64,000 nt of DNA from Actinomycetota bacterium (GTDB lineage: Bacteria; Actinomycetota; Geothermincolia; Fen-727; Anoxymicrobiaceae), in contig JAHJCO010000009.1 of assembly GCA_018831265.1 (NCBI GenBank), positions 32,986-96,985 of the forward strand, read 5' to 3'. A model generated the notes under the pieces. The model saw only the letters and a list, made by a program, of their open reading frames with translations. It was not told the DNA's origin and made no database searches. The position numbers and the translations under genes are program-made. Positions 41,508 through 49,569 of the stretch are shown here, piece by piece (the stretch's first letter is position 1; every line of letters starts with the position of its first letter).

Positions 41508-41824
41508 CCGGTCTCCTCACGGTGTCCGAAGGCGACGCTCCAGAGAGCTACGTAGTTTACGAGCGGGATGAGGAAGAGGACCCCATAGACCCATCTCCTG
41601 CCGCATGCCTTCGCGAGCCCCAGCGCCGCCAGAATCCAGAACAACACGCTCACCAGCGGGACGAACATCAGGACGGTCCAGACAACGCCGTGGCCGATGA
41701 TACGGCAGAGCAGGTAAACATTCAGCACCGGTATCCAGGCGTACCAGGGCCGCGGCATCGCACGCTTCCTGGCTATCTCCCTCAGGCAGTAGGCCGTGTA
41801 GAGATAGACGATGACTGCCGTCAC
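41504..41824 (-). CDS. Small DUF5684-like membrane protein, start uncertain
   Basis: Shown from GTG 41824 (106 residues), but that codon has no ribosome site. In the same frame ATC at 41860 is preceded by GGGAG at 6-nt spacing, and the frame is closed upstream by the TAG of the preceding gene, so no standard start lies further up. Content: a first helix (YSVTAVIVYLYTAYCL), the conserved RPWYAWIPVLNVYLLCRIIGHGVVW, then two or three more helices. Resembles DUF5684 proteins, often near signal peptidase-like genes. Coupled by ATGA to the M28 peptidase. Confidence 0.75.
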   Translation of the reverse strand: MTAVIVYLYTAYCLREIARKRAMPRPWYAWIPVLNVYLLCRIIGHGVVWTVLMFVPLVSVLFWILAALGLAKACGRRWVYGVLFLIPLVNYVALWSVAFGHREETG

Positions 41825-41881
41825 CGAGTAGAAGACGTGTCCGGCCGTGTTGTAGATGATTGCAGTCTCCCTGTCGTCTCT

Positions 41882-42301
41882 CTAGTTGTTCATCGTCTCG
41901 GAACGCTCGAGCGAGATCTTCCAGTCGTCGCCCTCGGGGACCAGCATGATGTATAGCGTCTGGGATTCTCCTCCCTGGGTTATCTCCACGCCGACGGCCG
42001 CCTCGTCCTCGGAGGTCTGCTCGTCCGTGATCTCGTAGGAGACCGACTCGTCGATACCCGACAGCAGCTCGGCGAGGTACCCTCTCCACTGCTCCTCGGT
42101 CATGCCTTCCCGGTCGGCCGCCGACAGCATGTCGTAGGCCGACGCGTAGTCGCCTTCCTTCAGGGTCCCCAGGAACTCCAGTGTGACCTCCTCCGGCGTC
42201 CGGGAGGGGCCCCCGCTTCCGCAGCCGGGAGCGGCACAGAGCACCAGCAGCAGCGCGAGGGACACACCCGTTGCTGCACGCAAGCCGGTCACCCCTTTCA
42301 T
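41882..42301 (-). CDS. Lipoprotein with DUF4878-like domain
   Basis: A 139-residue protein, start ATG 42301 (MKGVTGLRAATG). Signal and lipobox LLLVLCAAPGC. The mature part (TPEEVTLEFLGTLKEGDYASAY, AADREGMTEEQWRGYL, DDWKISLERSETM) has the helix-then-sheet layout of DUF4878/NTF2-like lipoproteins. First of three adjacent minus-strand genes leading to the M28 peptidase. A TATAAT on the minus strand at 42329-42324 would start a leader of about 15 nt. Confidence 0.75.
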   Translation of the reverse strand: MKGVTGLRAATGVSLALLLVLCAAPGCGSGGPSRTPEEVTLEFLGTLKEGDYASAYDMLSAADREGMTEEQWRGYLAELLSGIDESVSYEITDEQTSEDEAAVGVEITQGGESQTLYIMLVPEGDDWKISLERSETMNN

Positions 42302-42353
42302 TGGTAGTGCAACGAACGCGTCCATTATACTAGGCGCACATGGGAGGTGGACG

Positions 42354-44597
42354 ATGTCAGCCGACCGCGAGCCCAATCGAAGGCGGGCGAGAGTGACGGC
42401 CAGGGCCCGAAGTGCGTGGCCGCTGATAGTCGTGATGACCGCGAGCGTACTCGGCATCGTCCTGTGGCCCTATTTCACCTCCAACCCGAACCTCGGCGTG
42501 CAGGCCAAGCCCCGCGTGAGGCAACTTATCTACCCCACCTTCGGCAACCCGGCGATAGTGGAGTCCGGCTCCCCGCTGGTCATCGAGTTCGACCCGAGGG
42601 ACCGTCGCTTCGACACCCCGTTCCTTGCGGTCGAGAACTGCGAGGTCACCGCGCGGACGTCTATCGACCCGGTCCCGGTGGAGATGGCGCTGCCGGTCCG
42701 CTCCGTCAAGCCCGGGACGAGCACACGCTGGCCGGAGTATGCCGCGGTCCCTGAAACGGACCGCACAATATGCCTGGTGACGGTGGAGGTCCCGGGGGCG
42801 CTTCCGGAGGACCTGTACGACCTAACGGTCACCGCGAGGGTCGTCGGGGGAGAAGAGACGGAGGACTTCCAGCCACACGCGCTGCAGGCGGTCGAGCGCT
42901 ACAAGGACCGCTTCTCGTTCTGCCAGCTGACCGATATCCACGTGTACGGCCCGGAGTGCGACTACCCCTCGGCTCACTACCACGAGAGGAGCAGGCGGCC
43001 CAACGGCATCAACCCCACCAGGGACGGGGCGGTTTACTACCAGAAGACGATCGACCAGGTCAACGTGATGAAGCCCGACTTCTGCGTCTTCACCGGCGAC
43101 TACATGTTCGGCCAGTCGTACTTCCTGCAGGACCAGGGCTTCCCCTGGAAGGTCACCACGGAGTACGAGTACGAGATGCTCTGGTTCTACGAGGAGACCT
43201 TGAGGCTGGACGTGCCCGTCTTCCTGGTGATGGGTAACCACGAGTTCTTCGCCGAGGGCGATAACGCCGCGCGGGAGGACTGGTTCGAGAACTGGCGGAG
43301 GTTGTTCGGGCCCGTGTACCACTCGTTCGACTACGGGAGCGCGCACTTCCTCGCGCTCAACTCACAGGACTGGCCTCTGTCGCAGCGGGTGCTGACGGAT
43401 TACGGCGTCTCAATCCAGTCCGACAAGTACAAGGGGCAGTTCCTGGGGAACGGCGACCCATGGCAGCCGGGGGTAAGCCCGGAAAGAGTCGCGGCCATCG
43501 ACACAACGACACTGGCCGGCCAGCTGGCCTGGATGCGGGACGACCTTGCGGCCCACCAGTCTTCGTCGATAAGGGTCGTTGCCACCCACCAGGACCCCTG
43601 GAGGAAGGCCGGCGAGGGCAGGATGTGGGCCAGCCAGGGCTCGGACGACCAGGGCTTCCTGGGTGCGATAAAGACCATGATCGGTTTCGCGGGCAAGTAC
43701 GGCAACGGCAACGGGCGGCTTGCGGCGGTCCGGCTGATGGCCGAGTACAGGGTGGCCCTGGAGGTCAGCGGGCACTTCCACTCCGACTCCGTGGAGTCGT
43801 TCCCCTGGCTGGGGGGCGGCGGACAGGTCTTGTGCGTGAACACGACCTGCGTGCAGTTCAACGTGGACGGCCTGTCCCGCTCCTACCCCGGTTACCGGAG
43901 GATCTGGATCGTCGGGGGGACCGTAGAGAGCTACAACTACAAGGATCCCCGCTGGTCCTACCCGAGCTACGCGGGGGTGAACGTGGGCGGCGTTACTAAC
44001 CTGGGCAGGCTGACGAAGCCCGCGTTCGCCTCGGTGGTGGAGCCGGACTCCGGGAGGGCCAGAAAGGTAGCCTGGGTCGTGAGTAACACCCTGGAGAAGC
44101 CGCTCCCGGCGGCCTTCGCCAAGCTGCCGGTTCCATACCTGGACGACGGCTACTACTACGTGGCCAGGAACGGCAGGCTGGTGCAGGCCCACGACGACCG
44201 CGAGCGCTCCCCCCGCAGCAGGGTTCTGATCGTACGGACAGATGTCCCGCCGCGGCGAACGCACATGGTGGAGGTGGAGCCAAGCGCCAGGCCGGACGAG
44301 AGAGCCCCGGTGGGCACGGTAACAATCCAGGGTGGAGCGGCCTCCACCACTTCACTCTCGGTGGTACTCGATCTCCGGGCGACAGACCCGGGGGGTTCGG
44401 GCCTCAAGGACGTGATGATCTCCAACAGTTCGGATTTCGAGGACGCTGCCTGGCAGCACTGCGTGGCCTCGGTCCCCTGGACACTCGCGGACGGCCCGGC
44501 CGGAGAACGGGAGGTCTACGTCAAGTTCCGGGACTGGGCCATGCCGCCCAATGTTTCCGACGTGGTAGAAGTCGGCGTCGTTTATGCTCCGCAGTGA
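42354..44597 (+). CDS. Large membrane-anchored or secreted metallophosphoesterase
   Basis: A 747-residue protein, ATG 42354 behind GGGAGGTGG. Basic N-terminus plus one hydrophobic helix (~22-42) as signal anchor. An Ig-like N-domain is likely (~60-180). The calcineurin-type metal motifs follow in order: QLTDIHVYG (~193), FTGDYMFG, VMGNHEFF, VATHQDPW and SGHFHSDS. The C-terminal ~250 residues are beta-rich with another Ig-like end (DLRATDPGGSGLKDVMI). An extracellular phosphoesterase is likely; substrate unknown. The stop lies inside the left 9-nt repeat of MITE copy B. Divergent from the lipoprotein gene with a 52-nt gap. Confidence 0.88.
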   Translation: MSADREPNRRRARVTARARSAWPLIVVMTASVLGIVLWPYFTSNPNLGVQAKPRVRQLIYPTFGNPAIVESGSPLVIEFDPRDRRFDTPFLAVENCEVTARTSIDPVPVEMALPVRSVKPGTSTRWPEYAAVPETDRTICLVTVEVPGALPEDLYDLTVTARVVGGEETEDFQPHALQAVERYKDRFSFCQLTDIHVYGPECDYPSAHYHERSRRPNGINPTRDGAVYYQKTIDQVNVMKPDFCVFTGDYMFGQSYFLQDQGFPWKVTTEYEYEMLWFYEETLRLDVPVFLVMGNHEFFAEGDNAAREDWFENWRRLFGPVYHSFDYGSAHFLALNSQDWPLSQRVLTDYGVSIQSDKYKGQFLGNGDPWQPGVSPERVAAIDTTTLAGQLAWMRDDLAAHQSSSIRVVATHQDPWRKAGEGRMWASQGSDDQGFLGAIKTMIGFAGKYGNGNGRLAAVRLMAEYRVALEVSGHFHSDSVESFPWLGGGGQVLCVNTTCVQFNVDGLSRSYPGYRRIWIVGGTVESYNYKDPRWSYPSYAGVNVGGVTNLGRLTKPAFASVVEPDSGRARKVAWVVSNTLEKPLPAAFAKLPVPYLDDGYYYVARNGRLVQAHDDRERSPRSRVLIVRTDVPPRRTHMVEVEPSARPDERAPVGTVTIQGGAASTTSLSVVLDLRATDPGGSGLKDVMISNSSDFEDAAWQHCVASVPWTLADGPAGEREVYVKFRDWAMPPNVSDVVEVGVVYAPQ

Positions 44598-44724
44598 GCT
44601 CGTGAAAGAATACCTCAGACCAAAAATTTCACGTGACAAAAGACCTGTCGCACTGGTCTCACATCGACTGATCCTGGAGCCATGGTGAAAGAATTGGTTT
44701 GAGGTTTTCTTTCAGGTGAGCTCG
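44594..44724. repeat. MITE-like repeat, copy B, with 9-nt flanking duplication
   Basis: Element 44603-44715: left end TGAAAGAATACCTCAGACC, right end in reverse CTGAAAGAAAACCTCAAACC. It is flanked by identical GTGAGCTCG at 44594-44602 and 44716-44724, as expected of target-site duplication. The left duplicate contains the metallophosphoesterase stop codon. Confidence 0.7.
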
Positions 44725-44840
44725 CGTTCACGCAAAGGTTGTCGGATCCCGAGCGCAGCAGCAGGGCATCGGCCGGTCCCGCCCTGAAGTAAGCGGTCAG
44801 GAGCACGTCGTTCATCGTCGCCCTGGACCGCGCTCCTGGA
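44725..44840 (-). pseudogene. Possible acyltransferase/condensation-domain fragment
   Basis: Minus-strand reading from about 44840 gives ARSRATMNDVLLTAYFRA then ALLLRSGSDNL, without a start. GATxNDVLLxA is a hallmark stretch of WS/DGAT and condensation-type acyltransferases. Homology stops at MITE copy B on one side and near 44840 on the other. Too short to be certain. Confidence 0.3.
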
Positions 44841-44868
44841 CGAGGGCACGGCGGTATCGGAGGTTCGA

Positions 44869-46065
44869 CTACTGGGTGGCGCTCTTGCCGCCCAGGACCT
44901 GGAAGAGCGCCAGGGCGGTGTCCGTAGCCACGTTTGTGTTGACGGTGGTGGTGGGCATCGCGTTCATGAACACGACTATCGTCACGGAGTTGTCCGGTGT
45001 GCTCGCCGCCAGCGCGCTGTAGCCGGGTACGGCGCCGTTGTGCAGAAGGAGGTCGCCCTTATTGGTGGGCGTCCCGGCGAGCCCCAGGCCGTAGAGAAGG
45101 CCGCCATCGGTCTGGATGGTGCGAAGCTGCTCGGTCTGCATCTGCTTGTTGAGCAGGCTGCCGTTGGCGTCCGCCTCGATCCACTTCCTCAGGTCGTCGA
45201 GGTCGGTCACGATGGACGCCGCCGTCCAGCCCGCCGAGGTGTTCCATTCAGTGGCATCGAAGAACTGCTGTCCCTCGGGAGGGGTCGCAGGGACCATGGG
45301 GATGCCCGGCGCCGCGTAGCCGGCGGAGTGCGGCTTGCTGGTAAGGAACTCGGGCCCGTCCTCCAAACGGGTAGTCTCCAGGCCGACCTTGTCCGCGCAG
45401 CGGCCCTGTATCTCCTCGGCCGCCGTGTTCCCGGTCACCTTCTCCATGACCAGCCCGAGCAGGTAGTAGCCCCAGTTGCTGTAGTGGTACTGTTCCCCGG
45501 GCGGAGAGAGCACCGGCAGCGTGGCCCCCCACTTCAGGATCTCCTCGTGCGTCCACTGCTTCTCAGGGTTCGCGGCCATCTCCGCCTGGAACGCCGGGTC
45601 GTTGTTCTCCAGGTCCGAGTAACCGCTGGTGTGGTTGAGCAGCATCCTGAGGGTCACCTTGTCGGCGTTGGGCAGGCCCTTGGCGAACTCGAACTCGCCT
45701 AACTTGTCGTCGAGGCCGAGCTTATCCTCCTGCGCGAGCTGCAGCATGACGATCGCCGTGAACGTCTTGGTGATGCTGGCGGCCCGGAACAGGTCGGTCA
45801 CCTTCATCGCGGTACCCTTCTCGACATCGGCCTTGCCGAACGCGCGGGTGTATGCCTTTCCCTTCTCCCACACGCCGACTATCGCCCCGGGGACGCCGTT
45901 GTCCTTCATGATCTTCTCCACGGTCGCCGTCAGCTGCTGCTCGATGCCCTTGCCGAACGTGGATGCCCCGCAGGAGGACCCGGCGACCGTAAGGACGGCC
46001 AGCAGGGCCGCGAGGGGCAACGCGGCGAGGAGAAGGTTTCTTGCGCGCTTGCGTCGGGTCGTCAT
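44869..46065 (-). CDS. Serine hydrolase, beta-lactamase/D-Ala-D-Ala-carboxypeptidase fold
   Basis: A 398-residue protein; ATG 46065 behind GGAGGTCCCGC. An upstream in-frame start at 46155 lies in MITE copy C and is rejected. N-terminal signal/anchor (LLLAALPLAALLAVLTVAG, then SSC). SxxK motif in RAASITKTF, YxN in YHYSNWGYYLLG, HxG in LLHNGAVPG. Class C beta-lactamase/esterase EstB-type fold; substrate unknown, extracytoplasmic. Confidence 0.9.
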   Translation of the reverse strand: MTTRRKRARNLLLAALPLAALLAVLTVAGSSCGASTFGKGIEQQLTATVEKIMKDNGVPGAIVGVWEKGKAYTRAFGKADVEKGTAMKVTDLFRAASITKTFTAIVMLQLAQEDKLGLDDKLGEFEFAKGLPNADKVTLRMLLNHTSGYSDLENNDPAFQAEMAANPEKQWTHEEILKWGATLPVLSPPGEQYHYSNWGYYLLGLVMEKVTGNTAAEEIQGRCADKVGLETTRLEDGPEFLTSKPHSAGYAAPGIPMVPATPPEGQQFFDATEWNTSAGWTAASIVTDLDDLRKWIEADANGSLLNKQMQTEQLRTIQTDGGLLYGLGLAGTPTNKGDLLLHNGAVPGYSALAASTPDNSVTIVVFMNAMPTTTVNTNVATDTALALFQVLGGKSATQ

Positions 46066-46138
46066 AAGCGGGACCTCCGTGTCCGGCAGCAGCGGGTCGT
46101 TAGATGAGATTGTTGCACCGGGGAGCGCAAAACACAAC

Positions 46139-46230
46139 GTGAGAAAACACCTCAACCATCTTTTCCCATCCCAACGCCGAGTGGCGAGTAACCGTCGATG
46201 CTGAAAAGAAATGGTTGAGGTTGATTCTCA
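46139..46230. repeat. MITE-like repeat, copy C
   Basis: 92 nt. Left TGAGAAAACACCTCAACCAT, right in reverse TGAGAATCAACCTCAACCAT; 16 of 20 bases match. Shorter and more diverged than copies A and B. Its last three bases form the stop codon of the GNAT gene (46228-46230). No target duplication seen. Confidence 0.6.
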
Positions 46231-46707
46231 GGATTCCTTGAGGCTCAGGACCATCATGGCCATCTGCGAGCGCTCCTCGAAGCCGAGCGCGGTGTAGAAC
46301 TCCCTCTCATAGGAGGGGCGGTCCCTGCCGTTCAACGTCATGAGCCTGGAGCACCCCTTGGTGATGCCGTACTCCTTTATGTCGTTTATCAGCGCAGTTC
46401 CGACACCCTTGCCCCGCGCGTCCTCGTGCACGAACAGCTCCGATATGTAACCCTCGGGTCCAGCGAGCATCAGGTAGGGAAGCCAGTGGACGGATATGTA
46501 ACCGGAGACCACGCCCTCCTCGTCCTCGGCGACCAGGACCGTGTGGCTGTCGTCGGCGTCGCAGAGCTCCAGGTGCAGGAGGACCCGCCTCTCGGTCGCG
46601 GCGGGCGATTCCTCGTTGACGTGCTTGAACCAGCCGAGCTTGCGGATGATCTCGGCGATCACTCCCACGTCCTCGTGCTTAGCCGAGCGGACGGTTACCT
46701 TGCTCAT
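46228..46707 (-). CDS. GNAT-family N-acetyltransferase
   Basis: A 159-residue protein, ATG 46707 behind GGAGGTAGGAG. Acetyl-CoA motif LFVHEDARGKGVGTALINDI. C-terminal FYTALGFEERSQMAMMVLSL. Substrate unknown. The TGA stop is the end of MITE copy C, so the repeat's insertion may have set the present C-terminus. Confidence 0.88.
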   Translation of the reverse strand: MSKVTVRSAKHEDVGVIAEIIRKLGWFKHVNEESPAATERRVLLHLELCDADDSHTVLVAEDEEGVVSGYISVHWLPYLMLAGPEGYISELFVHEDARGKGVGTALINDIKEYGITKGCSRLMTLNGRDRPSYEREFYTALGFEERSQMAMMVLSLKES

Positions 46708-46767
46708 CTCCTACCTCCTGGGCCATTCCGGGCAGCCACTCAAGATGATAGCGGAAAGCGCCCGGTT

Positions 46768-47622
46768 TTACCCGGTGCACCCCGGGGAGCGGTACCTGCG
46801 GGAGGCGGTGGTCACGGCGCGGGTCAAGAGGTGGTCGGTCCAGGAGGTCAGCCGGGTGAAGTGCCTTCTCATGAACCAGTCAAAACGGTAGAGGGGGGTC
46901 GTTATCACCAGGAAACGGTTGCGGCGCACGGCCCTGACAATCGCGCGGGCCGTGTCCTCCGGCTCCTCTCCGAACCTGAGGAGCAGCCGGCTGAGGGAGC
47001 GCATCTCCGGTTTGAAGCCCCTGATCGGGCCGGTCTCGTATATGGGGGTCCTGACCGCGCCGGGGCAGATACAGCTTATCCCGATCCCCTGAAGGGACAG
47101 CTCCGCCTGCAGGGCGCGGCTGAAGCCGACAACGCCGTGCTTCGCCGCGACGTACGGGGCGATATACACCATGTTGGCGGACAGGCCGCTCACAGATGCC
47201 ACGTTTACCACGTGGCCAGAACGTCTCTCCATCATGTGAGGCAACAATGCCAGCGTGGTGTTTACGGTGCCCCAGAAATCGACTTCCATCACCCGGTGCC
47301 AGTCATCGATCCGTAACTCCTCGAGCGGACAAAGGATGCCTATGCCCGCGACGTTGACCAGGACGTCGATGCCGCCCGCGAGCTCCAGCGCCGAGCCGGC
47401 CATCTCCTGTACGGCATCAGAGTCGGAGACGTCCGCGATCGACGAAACCGCGCGTGCACCCAACTCCTCGACCAGCCGGGCGCTTTCGGCGAGGCCCTCC
47501 GGGTCGATGTCGTTCAGGATCAGGGTCGAGGCTCCCTGCCGGGCGAACTCGCAGGCGGCCGCGCGGCCTATTCCGCTCGCCGCCCCCGTGATCAGCACCG
47601 ATCTTCCTTTGAGGTCCTGCAT
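46768..47622 (-). CDS. Short-chain dehydrogenase/reductase
   Basis: A 284-residue Rossmann enzyme, ATG 47622 behind GGAGGAG. TGAASGIGRAA cofactor loop near the N-terminus; NVAGIGI in place of NNAG; catalytic Ser in NVASVSGLS and YVAAKHG with Tyr and Lys. After the core there is a ~40-residue C-terminal extension with basic residues, like some membrane-associated SDRs. NAD/NADP preference: Asp in ILNDIDPEG after strand two suggests NAD. Substrate unknown. Confidence 0.9.
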   Translation of the reverse strand: MQDLKGRSVLITGAASGIGRAAACEFARQGASTLILNDIDPEGLAESARLVEELGARAVSSIADVSDSDAVQEMAGSALELAGGIDVLVNVAGIGILCPLEELRIDDWHRVMEVDFWGTVNTTLALLPHMMERRSGHVVNVASVSGLSANMVYIAPYVAAKHGVVGFSRALQAELSLQGIGISCICPGAVRTPIYETGPIRGFKPEMRSLSRLLLRFGEEPEDTARAIVRAVRRNRFLVITTPLYRFDWFMRRHFTRLTSWTDHLLTRAVTTASRRYRSPGCTG

Positions 47623-47679
47623 GTCAAACCAACTCCTCCTGGGCCGTGGCTTCAGGTTCCATATTATCGGAAAGTCAAG

Positions 47680-47734
47680 CCTCGAGGCGGGGCTCTCAGT
47701 CCCGCGATCCCGGCCTGAGTGGCCGGGCTCGAGG
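47680..47734. repeat. Nested GC-rich hairpins
   Basis: CCTCGAG...CTCGAGG (47680-47686 / 47728-47734) enclose GCGGGGCT-CTC-AGTCCCGC (47687-47705) and CCCGGCC-TGAGT-GGCCGGG (47709-47727). The first inner hairpin is nearly the same as that at 28739. In the upstream region between the divergent SDR and C45 genes. Confidence 0.55.
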
Positions 47735-47756
47735 CGAACAATGCTAGAGTACCCGC

Positions 47757-49157
47757 ATGACGAAAGAACATCTACCGCTGAAGGTGGTTCGCGGCCGGAA
47801 CCGCTACGAGCTCGGCGTCTCGGAGGCGGAGGCGGCGGGCCCTGGAGCGCGCGCCATGACGCGCTGGCTCTCCCGGAGCATGAGGCATGACCCCGACGCG
47901 CTCGACACGGTCCTCCGTGCGGCGCGCACCCGCGTGGAGCAGCTTGCGGGGACCGAGCACCTGGCGGAGCTGGAGGGGTTCGCCGCTACCCTGGGCCTCG
48001 ACACCCACGATGCGCTGTGCGCGAGGGTGGCGGCCGAGTCCTGTGCCAGGCTCGCCTGCACCAACTTCGGCGCCGTGGGCCCCGCGACCGCCGACGGGGA
48101 ACCCATGGTCTCCTGGAACTTCGACGTGCCACCGGTGTTCCGGCTCTTCATGGGCCGTTTCCCCCTGTTCGTGAGGCACCTCGAGGGCACCAACCCCTAC
48201 GTCTGCTTCGGGGTGCCGGCGCTTTTCGGCATCGGCATAATGAACGCGGCCGGCCTGTGCTGCGTGGTGAACGCCGTCCCCATGACCGACGCGGGGGACG
48301 GCCTGAGTCCCTTCGAGCTCAACAACACCGCCATGGAGACCTGCGCCACGGTGGACGGAGCGGAGGAGGTCTTCAACCGTGGCCCGCGCGGGGTGATCAG
48401 CGCCCTCGCCTCGGGGGTCCTCATGAACTGGAACACGATATGGACGGACGCGGCCGGCTCGCTCTCCGTGTTCGAGTACTCACACTCTCATTTCCACCGT
48501 CGGCGCGCGGGCGACGAGGGCATAATGGCGTCGACCAACCACCACCAGTTCCTGGACAGCGCACTGAGCGGATGCCCCGACCCGACAGTCCTCGACTGGC
48601 TGCACGGCAGCCGCTCGCGCCTGGCACGGATGTGGGCCCTTCTGCGCGGCTTCCACGGGCGCATCGACCCCGCTCACGCGAAGATGATCGTGTCCGACCA
48701 CGTCCCCGACTACTCCACGCTATCGGACTTCGGCATCCGGAGGGAGTGGTGGGAGGAAAAGCTCGACGACTGCACCATCTGCGCCCACGCCTGGAACTTC
48801 CGCAAGCACCTGAGAGAAGGGCACCCCGGCAAGGCGCTGGAGGAGGCGGAGGTAAGCTGGACCGTCTACTCGCTGCAGGTCCAGCCGGCGAACATGACGG
48901 TATGGCTGACCGACGGGCACCCCTGCCGCAACCCCACCACGCCGGTCTACTTCGGCTCCGCGCTGGGTGTGGACGCGGAACCCTTCCCGGGAGCGCTCCC
49001 CCGGGCCCTGTGCGGTCGCGAGAGGGTCCAGTCGGGGAGGCGTGGCCTTTTCAGGCGTGACATGGGACCCGTCGATACGGCGATGTCCGGGGCGTGGATG
49101 GGTTTCATCCGAGCGACGGAAGGTTACGCGCGGAAGAAACTGAACCCGCATGCTTGA
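47757..49157 (+). CDS. C45-family (acyl-CoA:6-APA acyltransferase-like) Ntn hydrolase
   Basis: A 466-residue protein. The autocatalytic Cys is the first of CTNFGAVGPAT (residue ~100), matching the CTxF start of the mature beta chain in this family. Then MVSWNFDV and FGIGIMNAAGLCCVVNAV, typical of the Ntn core. A tail of ~150 residues includes ASTNHHQFLDS. Members cleave or transfer acyl groups on amides (penicillin acyltransferase, carcinine hydrolase). ATG 47757; no strong ribosome site. Substrate unknown. Confidence 0.85.
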   Translation: MTKEHLPLKVVRGRNRYELGVSEAEAAGPGARAMTRWLSRSMRHDPDALDTVLRAARTRVEQLAGTEHLAELEGFAATLGLDTHDALCARVAAESCARLACTNFGAVGPATADGEPMVSWNFDVPPVFRLFMGRFPLFVRHLEGTNPYVCFGVPALFGIGIMNAAGLCCVVNAVPMTDAGDGLSPFELNNTAMETCATVDGAEEVFNRGPRGVISALASGVLMNWNTIWTDAAGSLSVFEYSHSHFHRRRAGDEGIMASTNHHQFLDSALSGCPDPTVLDWLHGSRSRLARMWALLRGFHGRIDPAHAKMIVSDHVPDYSTLSDFGIRREWWEEKLDDCTICAHAWNFRKHLREGHPGKALEEAEVSWTVYSLQVQPANMTVWLTDGHPCRNPTTPVYFGSALGVDAEPFPGALPRALCGRERVQSGRRGLFRRDMGPVDTAMSGAWMGFIRATEGYARKKLNPHA

Positions 49158-49189
49158 GCGGCGTTCTCAGCCACCGGCACCGCTCCTGT

Positions 49190-49543
49190 CTAGAAAACGT
49201 CCCAGCGGGAGCCGTCCGGGTCCACCAGCAGGCGCCCGTCGATACCGTACTCCAGCGTCTTGCCGGCGAACTCGGTGATCTCCCCCTGCGGGTGGAAGGT
49301 GAGGGTGACCTTGCCGTCCGCCACCCTGTATGTCCCCGCGCCCTTCCAGGTCTTCGCTGCGGTGACGATGCTGTAGAGGAACGTCCCGTCCGGGTTGAAC
49401 AGGATGGTCCGGCTGTCTGCCTGCTCCTGCGAGTTGAGGTAGGTCCTGCCGGCGACGTCTATGGTGGGAGTGCTCCCGCAGCCGACGGTCACCAGGCCAC
49501 CCAGCAGGACGGTGGCAATGAACAGCGTAGCGATCCTGCGCAC
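49190..49543 (-). CDS. Small lipoprotein of unknown function
   Basis: A 117-residue protein with lipobox GGLVTVGC. The mature part (TYLNSQEQADSRTILFNPDG, GAGTYRVADGKVTLTFHPQG) looks like a small beta-barrel of the type that ends in W/F, perhaps lipocalin-like. I cannot name a family. Confidence 0.7.
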   Translation of the reverse strand: MRRIATLFIATVLLGGLVTVGCGSTPTIDVAGRTYLNSQEQADSRTILFNPDGTFLYSIVTAAKTWKGAGTYRVADGKVTLTFHPQGEITEFAGKTLEYGIDGRLLVDPDGSRWDVF

Positions 49544-49569
49544 GATCCCCCCTTTGCCGTCAACGGCAA

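Noticed and set aside
44594..44724. Simple rho-independent terminator of the metallophosphoesterase gene
   Set aside because: The end sequences recur at two other places and are flanked here by 9-nt direct repeats, which favours a mobile repeat, though a terminator role is not excluded.
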